Origin: Dehalogenimonas sp. W | GTDB lineage: Bacteria; Chloroflexota; Dehalococcoidia; Dehalococcoidales; Dehalococcoidaceae | Direction: 5' to 3' | Assembly (NCBI RefSeq): GCF_037094495.1 | Contig: NZ_CP146612.1 | Location: 124,001-188,000, forward strand | Length of the DNA stretch: 64,000 nucleotides | Part shown: positions 44,405 through 52,497 of the stretch, one piece after another | Layout of the letters: each line of letters opens with the position of its first letter | Position numbering within the stretch: position 1 is the stretch's first letter | Notes under the pieces: generated by a model | The model's input: the letters and a program-made list of their open reading frames with translations, nothing else | The model's database searches: none | Told to the model about the DNA's origin: nothing | Program-made: the position numbers and the translations under genes

Positions 44405-44857
44405 GTGGACGTCAACAACCGAATCACCCAGATGGAAGACGAAATAAAAGTACTCAAGAACGAGGTACTGGCGGTTTTACTGGACATCAAGGAAAACATG
44501 CTGGAAACTGAAAATCCGTTTTCCAGACCGTCAGCTTTTGAAATGCCTGCGGTAAATATTACCCAATCCATCCCGTCGGCTCCTCCGTTATCCCAACACC
44601 AAGACATTAGCAACGGCAATGGCAATGGGCACAACCGGCATGAGTATTCCAATAACAAACCTAATGAAATCCCGGAGAAAGAGCAGCAGCCGGCTCCTGT
44701 TAATCCCCCAGTTATGGAAACCGAGCCAGAGACTGTCAATAACAGGAAAATCAGTGCTGACAAACCTGCGGGTGACATCCCTTCGCCGAATGGATTTATC
44801 ACAGAAGACACTGACCTGACCCCCTTAAACGAGTCCAGTCTTAATGTTAGACTGTGA
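44405..44857 (+). pseudogene. archaellum-neighbourhood coiled-coil protein, truncated by IS3 element (5' part)
   Basis: It starts at GTG with AAGGAG upstream. Residues 1-32 form a coiled coil (NNRITQMEDEIKVLKNEVLAVLLDI), followed by a long low-complexity linker rich in N, P, E and S. At codon 136 the frame runs into the inverted repeat of the IS element (44812) and ends 15 codons later at an IS-encoded stop. The missing C-terminus is found on the other side at 46026-46151 in the matching frame. The intact protein would have had 176 residues. It was probably an accessory of the archaellin filament, judged from position only. Confidence 0.75.
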
Positions 44858-44878
44858 CCGAAAAAGAAAGGGGGCTAG

Positions 44879-45157
44879 ATGCCTAGAAAAGCTTTTACCG
44901 CGGAACAGATCATCAACAAGCTCCGTGAAGCCGAGCTGCTCTTAAATCAGGGCGCGAAAGTACCCGAGGTCTGCCGTAAGATCGGGGTTACTGACCAGAC
45001 TTACTATCGATGGCGCAAGGAATATGGAGGCTTAAACGTCGACCAGGCCAAGCGACTCAAAGACCTGGAAAAAGAAAACGCCCAGCTGAAGCACCTGGTG
45101 GCCAATCTTTCCCTCGATAATGCCATATTGAAGGAAGCATCCCGGGGAAACTCCTAA
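44879..45157 (+). CDS. IS3-family transposase OrfA
   Basis: 92 residues. The HTH DNA-binding domain (RKAFTAEQIINKLREAELLLNQGAKVPEVCRKIGVTDQTYYRWRKEYGG) is followed by a leucine-zipper coiled coil (LEKENAQLKHLVANLSLDNAILKE). Near the end, GGGAAAC at 45145-45151 lies in the phase G-GGA-AAC required for -1 slippage, producing the OrfAB fusion transposase (44879-45993, about 371 residues). OrfA alone normally acts as a regulator of transposition. Confidence 0.92.
   Translation: MPRKAFTAEQIINKLREAELLLNQGAKVPEVCRKIGVTDQTYYRWRKEYGGLNVDQAKRLKDLEKENAQLKHLVANLSLDNAILKEASRGNS
45145..45151 (+). promoter_or_regulatory. programmed -1 frameshift heptamer (G GGA AAC)
   Basis: In the orfA frame the codons are cGG-GGA-AAC-TCC-TAA. 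Slipping back by one gives GGG-AAA-CTC and continues in the orfB frame as G-K-L-L-S-P-S-R-R-R. This is the standard X-XXY-YYZ arrangement of IS3 elements. Confidence 0.75.
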
Positions 45158-45177
45158 GCCCGTCCCGGCGCCGTCAG

Positions 45178-45993
45178 GTGATAGCAAGAGTGCTTATCAG
45201 CCTGAAAATCTCCGAGAGACGGGCTTGCCAGGTGCTGGGTCAAGCCAGATCCACCCAGCGCCATAAAGAGTCGATCACCGACGATGAGGCACAGGTGACG
45301 GCGCGAATAACTGAATTGGCCAGTCAATACGGCCGATACGGGTACCGGAGAATCACGGCGATGTTGCAAATGGCTGGTTGGAGAGTCAATCACAAGAGGG
45401 TGGAACGGATCTGGAGAAAGGAAGGGCTGAAGGTACCCCAGAAGCAACCAAAGCGCGGTAGACTATGGCTGAATGACGGTTCCTGCATCAGGCTGCGTCC
45501 CGAGCATAGAGACCATGTCTGGAGCTACGATTTCGTTGCCGAAAGAACCGCTAACGGCCGGGCATTCCGAACTCTGAACATCATCGATGAATTCACGCGC
45601 GAGTGTCTGGCAATCAAAGTAGGCCGGCGCATCACCTCCCAGGAGGTCATCGACGCGTTGTTCGAGTTGTTCATCTTACGAGGCATCCCGGAATACATCA
45701 GGTCGGATAACGGACCGGAATTCACGGCCAAGCAGATCAGGAAATGGTTGAACCGAATCGGCGTCAAAACCCTGTTCATCGAGCCGGGGAGCCCCTGGGA
45801 GAACGGTTACATTGAATCCTTCAACGGGAAAATGAGAGACGAGCTGCTCAACCGGGAGATATTTTTTACCCTGACCGAGGCAAAGGTATTGATTGAACAG
45901 TGGAGGAAGGAATACAATCAAATACGCCCGCACAGCGCACTGGGTAACAGACCCCCGGCTCCAGAGGCCGTGATGAGCGCTGCACTAACTTAA
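45178..45993 (+). CDS. IS3-family transposase OrfB (DDE integrase domain)
   Basis: Up to 271 residues from a GTG, but normally made as the C-terminal part of OrfAB; the frame is open from the slippage site. It has an HTH_21 segment (YGRYGYRRITAMLQMAGWRVNHKRVERIWRKEGL) and then an rve integrase core: D in WSYDFVAE, D in IRSDNGPEF, and E in ENGYIESFNGKMRDELL, so the DDE triad is complete, and IRPHSALGNRPP ends the core. It catalyses cut-and-paste/copy-out of the element. Confidence 0.93.
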   Translation: MIARVLISLKISERRACQVLGQARSTQRHKESITDDEAQVTARITELASQYGRYGYRRITAMLQMAGWRVNHKRVERIWRKEGLKVPQKQPKRGRLWLNDGSCIRLRPEHRDHVWSYDFVAERTANGRAFRTLNIIDEFTRECLAIKVGRRITSQEVIDALFELFILRGIPEYIRSDNGPEFTAKQIRKWLNRIGVKTLFIEPGSPWENGYIESFNGKMRDELLNREIFFTLTEAKVLIEQWRKEYNQIRPHSALGNRPPAPEAVMSAALT

Positions 45994-46025
45994 AGAGTGG
46001 TACAACTAATGGGGGCAGGTCAATC

Positions 46026-46151
46026 ACTGAACTTCAATGCACTGATAGGAGCGTGATATATTCCCTGCAGGTTTTATTGGCTAAATCTGAAGTTATGCGC
46101 CATTCAACGTTGATGCCGATATCTGCCATAATTGAGGAAAGAAGTTGGTAA
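46026..46151 (+). pseudogene. 3' part of the IS-disrupted archaellum-neighbourhood gene
   Basis: Beyond the IS right end the frame reads 41 residues, T-E-L-Q-C-T-D-R-S-V-I-Y-S-L-Q and onward to E-E-R-S-W and a TAA. Joining it at the duplicated CACT to the 5' part keeps the reading frame exactly, supporting a single ancestral gene. It has no start of its own and is not expected to be translated. Confidence 0.65.
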
Positions 46152-46256
46152 ACTACCGCGTGGTTCTACCCTATCCGGATAGGCCCAAACTTGCTATGTT
46201 ACTCGTCCAGCACCCGGACAAATTCGCGTCTTTTCACAATGCAATATCGTGGCTGA

Positions 46257-46943
46257 TCAGGTTTTTGTTAATCTAATTCGATCTTTATCCGATGGCACGC
46301 CGTCGCGGATAGTATTCCACTGAGTGTTACAAAATACTTCGTACTCACGGAAGGCACAGGGAATGCCCTGGGCTTGAATAAGATCGGGGTTGTCCATAAG
46401 CTGAAAATGAAGGTGCGGAGCGGTTGAATTACCTGAGTGGCCAACTCTGCCCAACAACTGGCCGTGGGTGACAGTTTGACCGGCGGTGACCACTATGGAA
46501 CCAGTCTGCATGTGGGCCAGCAGGGAGAAGGCACCGTTGTCACACTTCATGATGATATGGTTACCCACTAAGGGGCGCAGCCCGGATTTGTAAGGGTTGA
46601 AAGTGAAAGCATTTTTTATGACGACAAACAGGTCAGAAAATAAATTGACAATTTGCCGTTCTTTAACCCCATCTTCCACCTTGATTACCTTACCGTCACA
46701 TGGAGAGTAAATCGGCTCGCCCCAACCGTAGCACTTCGTTAAAGGGACACCGAAAATCAGATATCGAAGGGGGCTTGAATTGTAGAACTGCATTCCTTTT
46801 TTTTCCCAGTCGAGCCGGATAAAATCGTAGGCATAAGTCTGGCCAAGCTGGTCGGTGCCATGGCTGGGAATCTTCTTGGCAGGGGTGTTGGGCGCCTGCC
46901 ACTCACCGCGGAGGGGAAAGTCGACAATTATCAGGTTTTGCAT
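46257..46943 (-). CDS. M23 (LytM-like) peptidase domain protein
   Basis: 228 residues without a signal peptide. Zinc ligands of the M23 fold are visible: H-x-x-D-like SHGTDQLGQTYAYD near residue 28, the mid-domain GNHIIMK ... LLAHMQTGS, and the final H-L-H in APHLHFQLMD near 182. G-Q-T-V-T-H-G-Q-L-L-G-R-V-G-H-S-G-N-S is the typical loop before it. M23 enzymes cleave peptidoglycan cross-links; in a group lacking a normal wall, other peptides may be the substrate. It is a lone gene. Confidence 0.88.
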   Translation of the reverse strand: MQNLIIVDFPLRGEWQAPNTPAKKIPSHGTDQLGQTYAYDFIRLDWEKKGMQFYNSSPLRYLIFGVPLTKCYGWGEPIYSPCDGKVIKVEDGVKERQIVNLFSDLFVVIKNAFTFNPYKSGLRPLVGNHIIMKCDNGAFSLLAHMQTGSIVVTAGQTVTHGQLLGRVGHSGNSTAPHLHFQLMDNPDLIQAQGIPCAFREYEVFCNTQWNTIRDGVPSDKDRIRLTKT

Positions 46944-47280
46944 AATCTGAATTATTAGCCGGACCTAAAATATAAGCAAATGCAAGAAGAATTAACAAAG
47001 GATTTATTCCGATACTTCAACGTAAGCATGAAATGGCAGACATCCCAATGTTTAAATGATGGTAAAACTGAATTCAGAGGTTCTAGCTATTGTCACTTCA
47101 GCTCTACCAAAGGGGACGATACCAAGAACTACCCGGAATTCTAAAGACTGTCCGGGCAGTGTATTTTCGATAACCTTACTATGGCCCCATAGACAAGACT
47201 AGGCCGCGTAATTGGCTTTTCGGTTATACTCCAACCCTTGCTCTAGTCTATTTGCGAATTAATTATGTTAATATCGGAAA
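46944..47280. other. intergenic region with repeat copy 2
   Basis: No gene. It contains the 47093-47185 copy of the island repeat and AT-rich sequence. Confidence 0.5.
47093..47185. repeat. diverged repeat, copy 2
   Basis: Matches 26349-26440: TCACTTCA, an identical ACCAAAGGGGACGATACC (47106-47123), AGAACTA and GCAGTGTA, with diverged bases between. The preceding TTCAGCTCTACCA resembles the acceptor end of a tmRNA or tRNA. Confidence 0.55.
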
Positions 47281-48480
47281 TTAAAAAGCTTGAATAAAAT
47301 CTTTCAATGCATGTGCTAACTCAACAAGTTTTCTACAATCAACTACATCAGGCGTATCCTTCGGGGAATGGGTTATGGTAGCCATCAACTCTGCTACATT
47401 TTCCGATGTAAATGCGATCGCCGGCTTCTTGTTCTGTACAAAAATCATATGATCGCCTTGGTACCACGGTTCTCCCACGACGATACCATCATATTTACCA
47501 AAAATATTATGTGCTTTCTGCTTGATCTCATCCGGACAATCATACAAAGAATAAGCGGTTTTCCCCTGCTTATAGCCCACATCATCCACGTTGATGGCAA
47601 CTGACATTCCGGCTAAGTCTTTCCCAAAGCGACGTAAATAATCCATCTGCCCGCCGGCACTATAGTAATCCTCCCCGTTAAACGCCACTATCTCGATGCC
47701 CAAATTACCCTTATAATCCTGGAGCATTTCGGCGAGCAGCAGCAGAACGACAGTGCCTGAAGCATCATCCAGTGCGCCGGGGGTGCTCCAATAAGCGTCG
47801 ATATGAGCGCTGACAACGATTTTCTGTGGTGCCGCCTGATTTTTAAGGGCAATGACATTACAAGCCGTTGCAGTGATGCGATTGGCTTCAATTACCAGCC
47901 GGAATACTTCTCCCGTTTTAGCCGAGATTTCCTGTCCGACAACATCGGTGCAATACACTGACGGTATATCAAAATCACCGTCTTCTATTAACGGAAACGG
48001 GTAGAGAGCGCCGACCAATTCCGGATTTTTTGCCGTAGCCGTGATAATGGCTGCCGGCTGTTTCTCCTCCAGTAGTGAATATATTCTCTTGTGCTGATCT
48101 GGATTATAAAAGACAAAGTTTTTCGGCATCAACTGCTCGGCACAAATACTGCCTCTCATCAATAGAATTTCACCCTTGCACTGGCAGCTTTCGAGTTCTT
48201 CGATTGTCGACACTGTTACCAGTTTGGCGGTCACGTCACATCCTGGAGAAAACTGGCTGACGTATACCTCATAGACCTGATTGTTACAGGCTAGTGATAT
48301 CTCTCCACTTTTATAGTCCAGACAGAGAAAAGGAGTTGTATCCACCGTGTAACCCCACTTCTTAACCATAGCCGCGAAGAAGTCTGTCGCCGCGCGGTTC
48401 CCCGGCGAGCCGGTGCGCCGGTTTGGTTTTACGCTACACAATGTGTTCAAATACTCTTCTGCTTTTTCTAATTCTTGCAT
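47281..48480 (-). CDS. M28-family zinc aminopeptidase
   Basis: About 399 residues. A PA-like insert (about 95-195) sits within an M28 metallopeptidase. Zinc ligands are His and Asp in SAHIDAY and GALDDASGT, the catalytic/bridging Glu in FNGEDYYSAGG, Asp in INVDDVG, and a late His in ITHSPKDTPD. No signal peptide, so probably cytosolic peptide turnover. I take the ATG at 48480, five bases from GGAGG; ATGs at 48483 and 48492 are also in frame. It is divergent from the MerR-like regulator, which may control it. Confidence 0.88.
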   Translation of the reverse strand: MQELEKAEEYLNTLCSVKPNRRTGSPGNRAATDFFAAMVKKWGYTVDTTPFLCLDYKSGEISLACNNQVYEVYVSQFSPGCDVTAKLVTVSTIEELESCQCKGEILLMRGSICAEQLMPKNFVFYNPDQHKRIYSLLEEKQPAAIITATAKNPELVGALYPFPLIEDGDFDIPSVYCTDVVGQEISAKTGEVFRLVIEANRITATACNVIALKNQAAPQKIVVSAHIDAYWSTPGALDDASGTVVLLLLAEMLQDYKGNLGIEIVAFNGEDYYSAGGQMDYLRRFGKDLAGMSVAINVDDVGYKQGKTAYSLYDCPDEIKQKAHNIFGKYDGIVVGEPWYQGDHMIFVQNKKPAIAFTSENVAELMATITHSPKDTPDVVDCRKLVELAHALKDFIQAF

Positions 48481-48595
48481 CATAACCTCCATTCATATCC
48501 ATTATACAGGCTAACTATAACCATGGTGTTCTAATGGAGGGTTTTAGCGTAATAGGATATAATGAAACTCCCAATATTAGGAGACAAACATCCCG

Positions 48596-49372
48596 ATGGC
48601 CGAGTTGAAGTACTACAAGACTTCTGAGGTTGCTAAAGCCGCAGGTGTTCATCCTAACACTGTGCGTCTCTACGAAGCTTTGGGTTTGCTGCAACCCGTC
48701 CGGCGCAGTTACAACAACTACCGGCTTTATACTTTGGCACATATGGAACAGATGCGCCTGTCTAGAATTGCGTTAAAAAGTGCATGCGTAGAAGGTGATA
48801 TCCGCAAAAAGGCTATTTCAATCATTAAAACAGCCGCCAAAGGCAATCTCAAACTTGCGCTCGAAGAAGCCTATGAGTATCTGGCCCATATAAATAATGA
48901 GCAGAGTAAAGCTGACGAGGCTTTAATTATAATGCAAAAATGGCTGAACCAAACGAATGAACCTAGTGTTGTGGATATCTTTCTGGGGAGAAAAGAGACC
49001 TCCAGACTACTGGGCATATCCATTGACGTTCTCAGGAACTGGGAGCGTAATGGATTGCTTGATGTCCCGAGAAACATTAAAAACGGTTATCGTGTGTATG
49101 GACAGAAGGCAGTTGACAGGGCAAAGGTAATCCGTACCTTAAGAATGGCAAACTATAGCATGATGGCAATTATGAGGATGTTGAAAGCTATAGATATAAA
49201 CAGTGGAGAGCCCGATATTTTCCAAATTGTCAGTTCCCCACGCCCGGACGAGGATATGGTCTACGCTACTGATCGCTGGATATTGACATTGTTAGACACA
49301 GAAAAGAACGCCAACGAACTTATAATGCAGATTAAGAGAATGCTAAATAATCAATCTCTTGGGAATCTTTAG
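48596..49372 (+). CDS. regulator with two MerR-type DNA-binding domains
   Basis: 258 residues. Residues 5-75 form one MerR winged helix (YKTSEVAKAAGVHPNTVRLYEALGLLQPVRRSYNNYRLYT). Residues 130-200 form a second (GRKETSRLLGISIDVLRNWERNGLLDVPRNIKNGYRVYG). A helical linker joins them, and a short C-terminal helix follows the second. Ordinary MerR proteins have one such domain plus a ligand-binding tail and work as dimers; this one could bind a full operator as a monomer. TAGGAGA precedes the ATG. It is divergent from the M28 peptidase and lies near the right end of the island. Confidence 0.88.
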   Translation: MAELKYYKTSEVAKAAGVHPNTVRLYEALGLLQPVRRSYNNYRLYTLAHMEQMRLSRIALKSACVEGDIRKKAISIIKTAAKGNLKLALEEAYEYLAHINNEQSKADEALIIMQKWLNQTNEPSVVDIFLGRKETSRLLGISIDVLRNWERNGLLDVPRNIKNGYRVYGQKAVDRAKVIRTLRMANYSMMAIMRMLKAIDINSGEPDIFQIVSSPRPDEDMVYATDRWILTLLDTEKNANELIMQIKRMLNNQSLGNL

Positions 49373-49788
49373 AAAAGATTTTCGGCAACTTTTAACAACC
49401 TCTTAAAACAAAATGGCATTCTAAAAGTTCACCAAAAATAAACTGGCCGGTACTGTAGAAATATAGAACCGCCACCATCTTCGAATTATCGTTTAAAGTG
49501 TTGCATAATCTCTCGTAAGGTTCGAGTCCCCTTTTCTGGGGCTGAGGGGACAATATACAGACACAAAGGCTCGCAGGAGTCACCCACCCGGAAGTCTGGT
49601 AGCGCTTGGATCCACATAGACGATCTAGGGGAGCCATTCAGATATTCAAGCAGAAGGAAACCTCAAATTCCTCCAGAGTTCTACTATTGATACCCCGGCT
49701 CCACCAAAGGAGACTCTAACTATTTAAGTTTATACCAAGGCGAAAGAATAACCGCTTCCCGGAAGGTAGGTATATCTACAACAGAACG
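49373..49788. other. right-flank junk of the island with tRNA-like scraps
   Basis: No gene. Several pieces look like parts of tRNA or tmRNA genes: AAGGTTCGAGTCCCC (about 49506-49520, T-loop-like), AGTCTGGTAGCGC (about 49593-49605, identical to a typical tRNA-Pro D-arm sequence) and CCCCGGCTCCACCA (about 49694-49707, acceptor-end-like). None folds as a whole tRNA. They look like remnants of successive integration or deletion events. Confidence 0.4.
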
Positions 49789-49814
49789 GTGATCCCGATG
49801 TTTGTGCAGTGGTA
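49789..49814. repeat. attR: second copy of the dnaN tail
   Basis: 24 of 26 bases equal 11539-11564; it reads V-I-P-M-F-V-Q-W-stop, the same end as DnaN, although no dnaN body precedes it. The sequence after it (TTAGACCACATTG and a terminator) is probably the original dnaN downstream region. Confidence 0.75.
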
Positions 49815-49844
49815 ATTAGACCACATTGTCCGTTTAGATTAATT

Positions 49845-49879
49845 AGAGCGCTTGGTGCTGAGTGCCTAGGCGCTCTTTT
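49845..49879 (+). terminator. probable native dnaN terminator, separated by the island
   Basis: AGAGCGC/GCGCTCT stem extended by G-T pairs, loop of about ten bases, then TTTTGTATTT. It lies 31 bases after the attR dnaN tail, where a dnaN terminator would be expected in the empty site. Confidence 0.65.
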
Positions 49880-49896
49880 GTATTTAGGAGTGATAT

Positions 49897-51267
49897 ATGC
49901 AAAACAAATTAATTCATACTAATCCCATAACTATCACAGGGATATATGTCGAACGTCTTTTCGGAAAGTACACGTATCGTATTCCAGAGCATAAGAATAT
50001 TGGCTTATTCACGAACTTGATAATTCTGTACGGTGAAAATGGCACAGGTAAGACCAAATTGCTTAGTATTCTTTATCACATTCTCTCTCCTGCGAGAGCC
50101 GGTGGTCACAGGTCATATATCGCTAAAATCCCATTTGGATTATTCCGTGTGGATTTAAGCAACGGAATGAGCGTTTCAGCCGAACGAACAACGAGTAAAA
50201 TTATAGGGGATTTTACCTGGTCTATCTCAAAAGGTAAAAAGGTACTAGCCTCAGCCTCATTACAAGCGGATTCGCGGGGTAGTATTCCCAAAGAATTACC
50301 ACCAGACATCGAAGAAGATCATAGCAAAGTTGTCGAAATTCTCGAAACGTTGGGAATAAACTTAGTTTTCTTAGCAGATAATAGAGAGATTCAAGGCACT
50401 TCCCCAATTACAGAGACCATTGATTTCCATGGCGATAAATTGGTACTTGAGCGACCATTCACGTTATTTGAGAGGGATTTGCTTTTTAGATCAACTCAAA
50501 GGGATAAAGCTGATTCAGTACCACTCCTAGAAGCAATCAATCAATTAACAACTTGGATTAGGGATAGAGTAGTAGAAGCGTCTAACCGGGGGGATACAAA
50601 TGCGAGTACTATCTACACAGATTTAATAAAAACGATTGCATCAATAAAAAGAAATGAAATTGACGTAACAGATGTCCAAGTAGCCGATTTAAGAAACACA
50701 TTACTATCGCTCTCAGAAATCAACAAACAATACTCTGATCTGGGTTTGTTACCCCAGATGAATTTAGAAACTGTCGCAGAGACAATAAAATCTGTAGATA
50801 ACCAAGCCGCCAAAAATGCTCTATACAGTGTGACCAAACCGTATATCGATGGAATTACCGCTCGTTTCAAAGCACTGGAAGAAATAAAGGATATCATAAA
50901 TATCTTTCTTCGCAACATAAACGGCTTCTATAAAGATAAACTGATCCAATACAATTATTCGACCGGAATATCTATAAAAACGAACGAAGGGCAGGCGCTC
51001 GATCAGGCTGTTTTGTCTTCTGGGGAAAAGCAGCTATTACTATTGTTCTGCCATGCCGTAGCAGTCACAAATACATCACGCATTTTCGTAATTGATGAGC
51101 CTGAGATTTCTTTGAACGTAACATGGCAAAGAAAGTTGGTGAGAGCTCTACTTGAATGTACATCGAAGAGTCAATTCCAACTTATCCTTGCAACCCACTC
51201 AATAGAATTGTTGACCCAACATTCTGACCATGTTGCCGAGTTAAATAACTTGATGATTAAACAATGA
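49897..51267 (+). CDS. AAA ATPase of a PARIS-like defence pair (AriA-like)
   Basis: 456 residues. Walker A LYGENGTGKTKLL (residues 45-57), an ABC-like signature LSSGEKQLLLLF near 370 and Walker B IFVIDEPEISLN near 392, then LATHSIELL, the OLD/AAA_15 ATPase pattern. The middle (about 180-340) is helical. TAGGAGTG precedes the ATG. The stop overlaps the DUF4435 gene by 4 bases. In PARIS, AriA senses a phage anti-restriction protein and sequesters AriB until triggered. The sequence is AT-rich compared with both neighbours, suggesting recent acquisition. Other AAA+DUF4435 pairs exist, so the PARIS label is an inference. Confidence 0.8.
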   Translation: MQNKLIHTNPITITGIYVERLFGKYTYRIPEHKNIGLFTNLIILYGENGTGKTKLLSILYHILSPARAGGHRSYIAKIPFGLFRVDLSNGMSVSAERTTSKIIGDFTWSISKGKKVLASASLQADSRGSIPKELPPDIEEDHSKVVEILETLGINLVFLADNREIQGTSPITETIDFHGDKLVLERPFTLFERDLLFRSTQRDKADSVPLLEAINQLTTWIRDRVVEASNRGDTNASTIYTDLIKTIASIKRNEIDVTDVQVADLRNTLLSLSEINKQYSDLGLLPQMNLETVAETIKSVDNQAAKNALYSVTKPYIDGITARFKALEEIKDIINIFLRNINGFYKDKLIQYNYSTGISIKTNEGQALDQAVLSSGEKQLLLLFCHAVAVTNTSRIFVIDEPEISLNVTWQRKLVRALLECTSKSQFQLILATHSIELLTQHSDHVAELNNLMIKQ

Positions 51268-52142
51268 CATCAGGCCGCCAACGGAAAATTGATGAGCTAG
51301 CAGAACTCTACAAACGCCATCCTGATTTCAGGGATTTTTATGTAGAAGGTCTACGCGATCGTGAATTTTTTCGTTGGTTCTTTGAAACCGCTGATATCCA
51401 TCATGTCAATGTATACGACGTTGGTGCAATAGATGTTCCACCTGAATGTTCCAGAGAGCATTGTCAACCTAATAACAACAGGGGACGTATTGCAGCTTTG
51501 GCTAAAACGTTGGAAATATTATCAGGTCCAGGTACCACCCAAGCAACATGTATAATCGATAAAGATTTTGATTCTATTTTACAAATTGTTCATGAGCCGA
51601 ATATATTGTGTTGTACTGATTATGCTTGTTTAGAAATGTATTTTGTTAATGAGAAATGCCTCGACAAGTTTTGTAAACTTTTTTTAAACACATCGGCTCT
51701 AACAGGTATTAACATTTTAACAATGCTAGTTCCAATATTGCAAGCACTTTTTATTATTCGTTTTGTTAACGAAACACTCGATTTATCTTTAAATTATATG
51801 TCTTTTGAACGCTGTTGTGCTTTCCACCCACCGCAAATAACGTTTAATGAGTGCGAATACATCGAAAGGTACCTGTCAAAAAACGGGAGGCTTGATCAGA
51901 AAGATGTTTTTATAAAGATGGTGGAGGAATCAACAATTAAACTGGAAAGAGAGTATAGAAATCAAATCCATGGGCATGATTTTGTCAACTTGATTGCCTG
52001 GTTCCTTTTGAAAAACGGAGTAGAAAGAAAATTATGTGACCCTGGCGTTGTCGAACGGGGACTAATAGCATGTATAGAATACGACTCATTACTTGCCTAC
52101 CCTTTATTCAGCTATTTGACCAAACGTTCAATTGTTAATTAA
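51264..52142 (+). CDS. DUF4435/TOPRIM-like effector (AriB-like)
   Basis: 292 residues. FYVEGLRDREFFRWFF (about residues 22-37) supplies the TOPRIM-type Glu; TCIIDKDFDSI near 92-103 supplies the D-x-D; TDYACLEMYFVN follows with the conserved acidic residue of DUF4435. The C-terminal half is helical. AriB of PARIS is a TOPRIM-type nuclease reported to cleave tRNA; the same is proposed here by similarity of arrangement. It is coupled to the ATPase gene by an ATGA overlap. GC is low, like its partner. Confidence 0.78.
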   Translation: MTSGRQRKIDELAELYKRHPDFRDFYVEGLRDREFFRWFFETADIHHVNVYDVGAIDVPPECSREHCQPNNNRGRIAALAKTLEILSGPGTTQATCIIDKDFDSILQIVHEPNILCCTDYACLEMYFVNEKCLDKFCKLFLNTSALTGINILTMLVPILQALFIIRFVNETLDLSLNYMSFERCCAFHPPQITFNECEYIERYLSKNGRLDQKDVFIKMVEESTIKLEREYRNQIHGHDFVNLIAWFLLKNGVERKLCDPGVVERGLIACIEYDSLLAYPLFSYLTKRSIVN

Positions 52143-52497
52143 TCTTACACGTTCCCCCAACCCTTCAGATCACCTCTGACATCAGGTTGTAACAGTATTA
52201 GATTGAGTAGCGTTACACCCAACATCCAATTACTTCACACATATCCCTTAGCGATATTTGCACTCTGGGACGCGGTGGGGGTGCGACTCTATAGGAGTCG
52301 CACCCCCTCCCTTACCACCCCTCCATCTCATCCTGCATCTCCTGCTTCTGGTTTAACCACTTGATCTCAATGTTTCCTTTTTGGTTTCCCCTCCAAAGGA
52401 TATATAATTTGAAGGTCGTGATTCATTTGAAGCCATTCTTTGATTCGGCTATCAATGTATCACTCTCAAATAATAACCATAAGGCGGGAAGCTAGTG
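52143..52497. other. intergenic region with long hairpin
   Basis: No gene. 52277-52289 and 52295-52307 form a perfect 13-bp stem (GGGGGTGCGACTC) with a TATAG loop, not followed by a T-run. AAGGCGG at 52481-52487 is the ribosome site of the peroxiredoxin gene. Confidence 0.55.
52277..52307. terminator. GC-rich 13-bp hairpin
   Basis: Perfect inverted repeat located 135 bases after the DUF4435 gene. The very stable stem may end transcription, but without a U-tract the assignment is weak. Confidence 0.4.

Larger units (their letters stand above)
44812..46024 (+). mobile_element. IS3-family insertion sequence
   Basis: About 1.21 kb. Terminal inverted repeats TGACCTGACCCCCTTA (44812-44827) and, reversed, TGACCTGCCCCCATTA (46007-46022) agree at 14 of 16 positions. 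The likely 3-bp target duplication is CAC (44809-44811 and 46025-46027). It contains orfA and orfB joined by a -1 frameshift signal. Both reading frames and the DDE residues are intact, so the element may still move. Only this one copy is in the window. Confidence 0.88.

Noticed and set aside
49500-49720. Possible tRNA-Pro gene near the island's right end
   Set aside because: Only a D-arm-like 13-mer and separate T-arm/acceptor-like scraps exist, in an order and spacing that cannot fold as a tRNA.
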